This document shows, one piece after another, positions 7,527 to 11,276 of a stretch of 11,276 nucleotides of DNA. Position 1 is the stretch's first letter. Each line of letters begins with the position of its first letter. The position numbers were made by a program, and so were the translations under genes. The notes beneath the pieces are model-generated. The model did no database searches. It saw only the letters and a list, made by a program, of their open reading frames with translations, and had not been told where the DNA came from. This DNA comes from Candidatus Cloacimonadota bacterium (GTDB taxonomy: Bacteria; Cloacimonadota; Cloacimonadia; Cloacimonadales; TCS61). The stretch covers positions 1 to 11,276 of the forward strand of contig JABIME010000303.1 of the NCBI GenBank assembly GCA_018654125.1. The letters are read 5' to 3'.

Positions 7527-8084
7527 TTATGCCTCCTTGATGATCATAAAGACAGATAACTCAAAAGTAACTTTATATCTAGTCTCTAATATTTCTTCGA
7601 AAGAACTATTTTTGTCTTCTTTCATTGGTCTTACATCAAGAGTTTTAATCTTTATAATATGATCGAAAGATTCCAATTCAGATAGAAACTTACCCATCTG
7701 AATAAATGTACAGGCAACCGAAAGAGTATATTCCTGTTCCACAAGATACGATTGATTAGATGAGACAACCTTTGGATAAACTGAATCAATAGAGATTTTG
7801 TACTTATCTGTTAAAGCTGCTAGTTTTTGTACAAATTCATTAACATCATCAATAGCAAATTCACTATCGCTAGTCATGCTTTTCTTAATAACTTTAGATA
7901 CCCCTTGAAGTTGATCATTAAGTACCTTAGCACTGTTCAGTTTTTCTTGTTCTTCTTTTATTGCTTCATCATAGTCATCGATCTTATCGATTTTTGAATT
8001 AACACTGTTTGTGCTGAAATAGAAGAAACATAGTGTACTTAGTATCATCACAAACAAAAGAAGTAGATATCTTTGCTTCATCAT
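7527..8084 (-). CDS. pilO: Pilus alignment protein PilO (GspM-like)
   Basis: Bitopic inner-membrane protein that pairs with PilN to form the periplasmic alignment complex. Its 185 residues show one N-terminal span (about 5-23), a charged heptad-like stretch likely to be a coiled coil (about 30-70), and a C-terminal ferredoxin-like region (about 85-183) containing FVQKLAALTDKYKISIDSVYP and FIQMGKFLSELESFDHIIKI, both typical of PilO. The start ATG at 8084 overlaps the pilN stop in an ATGA junction, which implies translational coupling. GGAGG lies 6 bases upstream inside pilN. A second ATG follows at once (MMKQRY) and cannot be excluded. Primary sequence is weakly conserved in this family, so order and topology carry much of the call. 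Confidence 0.85.
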   Translation of the reverse strand: MMKQRYLLLLFVMILSTLCFFYFSTNSVNSKIDKIDDYDEAIKEEQEKLNSAKVLNDQLQGVSKVIKKSMTSDSEFAIDDVNEFVQKLAALTDKYKISIDSVYPKVVSSNQSYLVEQEYTLSVACTFIQMGKFLSELESFDHIIKIKTLDVRPMKEDKNSSFEEILETRYKVTFELSVFMIIKEA

Positions 8085-8674
8085 TTTCTACCTCCCTTTC
8101 CAGTGTAACTTTTAGAAATACAATCGATCTGGAAACGGAGAATATCTACATCCTTTTCCTTATCTTTACTGGATTTCACAAATTGAATTTTTGGAAAGTC
8201 TGAACTAATTTGATCATTATTATTAAGTTCTACAATAAAATCATTGATCAAGTCAAACTCTTTTTGATCTCTATCAAGACGTGTAATACCAAAAAGACTT
8301 AGCTTATTACTCTTAAAAGAGAAATGTGTTATAGCTATTTTATCAGTTGTTTTTTCTGATAATGCTACCAGCTTTTGTGTCCAAAAGATCCTTTCGGAGC
8401 TTATGTTATTTAGTCTTGCCAGATCTTTAGATGAGAGAAACTCTCCACTAACTTTATAAGTTTTTATCTCATCACGGATACTGTTAAGAAGTGCACTTCG
8501 GTTCTTAATTTTGCCGCTTAAATTACTGCTGAATATTATCGCAATAATAGTTGCAATAAGAAATATAGCAGCGTAACTTATAGCAGAAATTTTAAAGGTT
8601 CTCTTCTCTGCTTCAGCTTTTTGTTTTAATTCACCGAACTTATTAAGATTTATTTTAAAATAAAATGTTTTCAT
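8081..8674 (-). CDS. pilN: Pilus assembly protein PilN (C-terminal GspL-like)
   Basis: Bitopic inner-membrane partner of PilM and PilO. From the ATG at 8674 it has 197 residues: a cytoplasmic tail (1-28) with INLNKF at 8-13, a membrane span (about 30-49), and a periplasmic region with the typical IFWTQKLVALSEKTTDKIAITHFSF and a final beta/alpha domain. The tail sits where PilN of other bacteria carries the INLLP motif that docks into PilM; only INL is kept here. A GTG at 8680 would add two residues, but the Shine-Dalgarno site AGAGGGG fits the ATG better. The gene follows pilM by about ten bases and overlaps pilO by four, so the three are coupled. Confidence 0.87.
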   Translation of the reverse strand: MKTFYFKINLNKFGELKQKAEAEKRTFKISAISYAAIFLIATIIAIIFSSNLSGKIKNRSALLNSIRDEIKTYKVSGEFLSSKDLARLNNISSERIFWTQKLVALSEKTTDKIAITHFSFKSNKLSLFGITRLDRDQKEFDLINDFIVELNNNDQISSDFPKIQFVKSSKDKEKDVDILRFQIDCISKSYTGKGGRK

Positions 8675-8679
8675 TATCA

Positions 8680-8686
8680 CCCCTCT
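8680..8686 (-). promoter_or_regulatory. Ribosome binding site deciding the pilN start
   Basis: AGAGGGG on the minus strand overlaps the last bases of the pilM stop codon and ends 5 bases before the ATG at 8674. The in-frame GTG at 8680 shares its first base with the end of this site and so cannot use it. This favours the ATG. Confidence 0.7.
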
Positions 8687-9755
8687 ATTCCGGTCTCATT
8701 GCCAAACCTAGAGCAATAGCAAATTGTGGATCATTTGTTGTTCCTGGTCTGTCTGAATCTTCCAGATTAACGAAGGGATTAAATACTTCAGCTGGAATTT
8801 GAAGTTGCTCAGTGATAAATTCTGGAAGTCCCTTTAAGTTAGCGCTTCCACCAACTAGCAAGATCTTTCTGAAATCACTGTTCCCTGCTTCTTTCACATA
8901 GAATCGGAGTGATCTTTTTACTTCTTGAGCAATAAGTTCTGCCGTATTCTTTTCTGTTATATCTAAAGCAATAATAGAAGTTTTATCTTTCTTAGTATCA
9001 CTCTCTTTTAAACCATTCTCAATTTTATATCTCTCTGCTTCTTCATAAGAAATCTTTTGTTTTTTCATAATATCTTTAGTGAAATTGTGTCCACCGTAGG
9101 CGATATCACGAGCAAAGAATTTTGAGGCAGTGCTGTATATAATCATATTGGTTTTGAACGCTCCAACATTAAGAATAACATATACTCCTTCTTCTTCTTC
9201 ACTATTAAAAATATAGCTGTTAGCTACAGCTAAAGATTCCAGATCTACAATACCCGGTGCTAACCCAGCACTTGATAAGGCATTGGAATGATCTGTTAAT
9301 AATGCTTTAGTTGATGATGCAAGTAAGATATTCATATTATTGGTCTTCTCTTCTACATTTAGAACTTGGTAATCCAGATTCATCTCTGCACCGCTAATTG
9401 GTAAGTGCTTCTTAGCCTCAAAGAACAAAGCAGATTCCAGTTCCTCATCAGGTAGGAAAATCGTTTTAATCTGCTTTATACTTGTATTATCTCCACCTAT
9501 CGAAGAAACGAGATGCTTAATTTTTTTTGGCTTCAGCTTCATCGTTTTAATAAGTTGAGCTAATATTGGACCGTAGCGGTCGGGAGATAGATCTGAGAAT
9601 ACTGGTTCTATTCCTTCCGGAATTGTTGATAGGCTTTCACAATTTAGTAGTTTGTATCCATGATGTGTTTTCTTTAGATGTACCATCTTGATGCTGTGAT
9701 TACCTATGTCCAATCCGATAGACTCTTTGAATTTAACTGTTTTCGTCTTAGCCAT
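8685..9755 (-). CDS. pilM: Actin-like pilus assembly ATPase PilM
   Basis: Cytoplasmic actin/FtsA-fold protein that binds the tail of PilN and ties the cytoplasmic motor to the periplasmic complex. It has 356 residues, a normal PilM length. Nucleotide-fold motifs are clear: phosphate-1 loop GLDIGNHSIKMV (14-25), VDLESLAVANSY (170-181), a second phosphate loop ILNVGAFKTNMIIY (194-207), and adenine-side LVGGSANLKGLPEF (300-313), with the C-terminal AIALGLAMRP (346-355) typical of the family. The short spacing between motifs fits PilM rather than FtsA or DnaK. The ATG at 9755 has GAGG 4 bases upstream. A 48-base AT-rich gap with a 4-base tandem repeat separates it from the upstream gene. Confidence 0.95.
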   Translation of the reverse strand: MAKTKTVKFKESIGLDIGNHSIKMVHLKKTHHGYKLLNCESLSTIPEGIEPVFSDLSPDRYGPILAQLIKTMKLKPKKIKHLVSSIGGDNTSIKQIKTIFLPDEELESALFFEAKKHLPISGAEMNLDYQVLNVEEKTNNMNILLASSTKALLTDHSNALSSAGLAPGIVDLESLAVANSYIFNSEEEEGVYVILNVGAFKTNMIIYSTASKFFARDIAYGGHNFTKDIMKKQKISYEEAERYKIENGLKESDTKKDKTSIIALDITEKNTAELIAQEVKRSLRFYVKEAGNSDFRKILLVGGSANLKGLPEFITEQLQIPAEVFNPFVNLEDSDRPGTTNDPQFAIALGLAMRPE

Positions 9756-9783
9756 GTAACCTCACATTTTTAGTCATTTTTTT

Positions 9784-9798
9784 TATCTATCTATCTAT
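9784..9798. repeat. TATC/GATA tandem repeat upstream of pilM
   Basis: TATC is repeated 3.75 times on the plus strand, reading as GATA repeats on the coding strand. It is flanked by poly-A tracts (coding strand) and sits wholly in the spacer between the DUF4900-like gene and pilM, about 29 bases before the pilM start. The copy number is low, so it may be simple AT-rich drift. Confidence 0.6.
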
Positions 9799-9803
9799 TT
9801 TTT

Positions 9804-11276
9804 CTATTGTGTAGATTCTATAAAGTTATCAGGTGGAGTTTTATAGAACCACGATTGTTTCTCAAATGCCGTTAGAGTTGTCTCTCCCCAACCTTCATAA
9901 ATTTGTGGAAAATCCGGTGGTTGAACATACATCAAACGTTTGTCATAATGATAATCTTTATCATAACCAGTTGATCCATGAGTACCATTATAATGATATT
10001 CATCCATTTCCCATTCATTATTTGGGTGGTTATACGGGTCAGTTCCTGAACGATGGATAAATCCACGTCTTCTTTGAGCTATCGCTCCAAAAATGGTAAG
10101 ATCTCCTCTTTCATAGACAATATCATTTAATGGCTCCGGCCAAACCGGGTTATACCATGGATAATCTGTACCATTAGGATATGTATAGTTAGGTCCATGG
10201 TTTGGAAATGAATTGAAATATGCTATGTCTGGGTTAGGGTATCCACAAGGATCATTACTACCATGAAGTTCAAAACCATCAACATTTGGTGGTGCTGCTC
10301 CATTTGGTGGGAATATAAATTTATGCAAATCTACATAAGTATATGTTGTATCTGTTTCAGGTAAATTGAATAATGTCTGATCAATTAAACCTGGACCAGG
10401 ATTAGGCCCGTCAGCAAAAAATATATTCATTTCAGAATCAAGTAGTTCATACAGATTTTCACCTTCATTTGTACCCGCAGTATAAACTGTTTCAATAACA
10501 TCCCCATTATCAACATTAAAAAGATGTGTACTTAAAGCATTGTAGCATGTAATATCTTCCAGAAGTAATTCTCCATTAATGTAAACATCCATTTCTGCAC
10601 CTTCCCAGCCATTACCACCTGTGTCTATAAGCCTCAGTGTATATTCCTGAGAAATATATGGACTTTGTGCTGTGAAATCTGGTGTAGAGCCATGAGGATG
10701 ATGATATTGGAAAGTGAATATGCCATCATAATGACATGACATTACCCCATGAATATTTTCATCACCTTCTCCAATTGCAGCATATGCACCATAAAGCATT
10801 ACATCATTACAATTACCGTCGCGCAGAGCCATATCATCATCAAAAGGATCTTTATGCTTATATCTAATCAAAATCTTCTTCTCCGAAACCAGTCCAAAGT
10901 AATCTGTAAGATTAACATTACCTATAACATCTGGAGGTGTTCCGGCATTTGTATTTGCATAAGTGATATCATCAACTATAAATACGGTATCAGCACTTGC
11001 CCAAGTTTGTGCTCCATATACTTCACCTTCTATCCAAAGTTCAGCATCACCAACCCACACAGAATTGTTGGTAACAGGAAATGCTCCACCTACTGTCCAT
11101 GTAGTCTCCTTTTTTGCAATATAGTTAGTCCAAATATGCTCGGTATCTTCATACCAGTTTGCACCACCAGCAATAGCTGCATCTACCCAAGTCTCATCTT
11201 GTGGGAACCATGTGTAAACACCAAATGTATCAACACCAACTATTTCAACTGCTCCAAATCTGGCTTCAAAACTACC
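9804..11276 (-). CDS. Partial DUF4900-like pilus-associated exported protein with an embedded GDGWNG-type domain
   Basis: The frame is open from the right edge to the stop at 9804, giving the last 490 codons; the true start lies outside. A GTG at 11060 is an ordinary internal Val in NNSVWVGDAELWIEGEV, not a start. Numbered from the first codon, two stretches look like the large pilus-associated DUF4900/PilX-like proteins: LWIEGEV...DTVFIVDDITY (80-106) and, near the end, GDLTIFGAIAQRRRGFIHRSG (391-411) followed by GYDKDYHYDKRL (437-448) and PPDFP (453-457). Between them, about 211-282, lies a separate module with YTLRLIDTGGNGWEG, DVYINGELLLEDI and NGDVIETVYTAGTNEGENLYELLD. The protein is rich in Asn, Tyr, His and Pro, as expected of an exported protein. 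Its place ahead of pilM suggests a minor pilin, tip or surface component, but the function is not known. The family assignment is from memory of motifs. Confidence 0.75.
   Translation of the reverse strand, partial: GSFEARFGAVEIVGVDTFGVYTWFPQDETWVDAAIAGGANWYEDTEHIWTNYIAKKETTWTVGGAFPVTNNSVWVGDAELWIEGEVYGAQTWASADTVFIVDDITYANTNAGTPPDVIGNVNLTDYFGLVSEKKILIRYKHKDPFDDDMALRDGNCNDVMLYGAYAAIGEGDENIHGVMSCHYDGIFTFQYHHPHGSTPDFTAQSPYISQEYTLRLIDTGGNGWEGAEMDVYINGELLLEDITCYNALSTHLFNVDNGDVIETVYTAGTNEGENLYELLDSEMNIFFADGPNPGPGLIDQTLFNLPETDTTYTYVDLHKFIFPPNGAAPPNVDGFELHGSNDPCGYPNPDIAYFNSFPNHGPNYTYPNGTDYPWYNPVWPEPLNDIVYERGDLTIFGAIAQRRRGFIHRSGTDPYNHPNNEWEMDEYHYNGTHGSTGYDKDYHYDKRLMYVQPPDFPQIYEGWGETTLTAFEKQSWFYKTPPDNFIESTQ

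Noticed and set aside
8081..8084. Four-base overlap of pilN and pilO as a frameshift or fusion
   Set aside because: It is a normal ATGA stop-start junction with a ribosome site upstream; both proteins are complete.
9183..9197. GAA trinucleotide run in pilM as a phase-variable tract
   Set aside because: It encodes a short Glu run in frame; gain or loss of a unit would not shift the frame, and the run is short.
9748..9777. A nine-codon open frame (MTKNVRLHG) overlapping the pilM start, as a possible leader peptide
   Set aside because: It has no Shine-Dalgarno site, and short frames like this arise by chance in AT-rich spacers.
10844..11060. A GTG at 11060 as the start of the right-most gene
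   Set aside because: The frame continues open to the window edge and the upstream codons encode similar protein (for example VYTWFPQDETW), so the GTG is an internal Val and the gene is cut by the window.

Overview
The window holds most of one long minus-strand operon for a type IV pilus or type II secretion-like machine, plus the 3' end of a plus-strand tRNA gene at the left edge. The DNA is AT-rich. The genes imply a bacterium with two membranes: a secretin, a lipoprotein and an inner-membrane PilM/N/O platform are all present. A very short secretin, an Ig-repeat lipoprotein inside the operon and a DUF4900-like pilus protein (aromatic- and Asn-rich, with a GDLTIFG...RRRG...GYxKDYHYD signature) suggest an uncultured lineage of the FCB or Cloacimonadota type. 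That placement is an inference from protein style, not a search result.

Layout, following minus-strand transcription from right to left: (1) 11276-9804, the C-terminal 490 codons of a large DUF4900-like exported protein, cut by the window edge; (2) 9755-8685 pilM; (3) 8674-8081 pilN; (4) 8084-7527 pilO; (5) 7524-6976, a GspC/PilP-like single-span periplasmic protein; (6) 6960-5575, a minimal secretin; (7) 5556-4084, a lipoprotein with about four Ig-like domains; (8) 4063-2354, the PilB/GspE assembly ATPase with an N-terminal MshEN-type c-di-GMP motif pair; (9) 2328-1075, the PilC/GspF platform protein; (10) a strong hairpin terminator at 1068-1041; (11) 1037-273, the prepilin peptidase PilD. 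The tRNA remnant (1-27, possibly tRNA-Arg) is convergent with the operon. Positions 28-272 hold no gene.

How the parts work together (family knowledge): PilM binds the cytoplasmic tail of PilN; PilN and PilO form the inner-membrane alignment complex; the GspC/PilP-like protein links it to the outer-membrane secretin; PilB drives pilin polymerisation through PilC; PilD processes the prepilins. No short major pilin gene and no PilT retraction ATPase are in the window. The DUF4900-like protein upstream of pilM is a candidate tip, minor-pilin or surface component.

The points most worth a second look are a GDGWNG-type beta-sandwich module embedded in the DUF4900-like protein, a textbook terminator between pilC and pilD that swallows the longest possible pilD start, a well-spaced MshEN c-di-GMP motif pair in the ATPase, and the Ig-repeat lipoprotein between secretin and ATPase.
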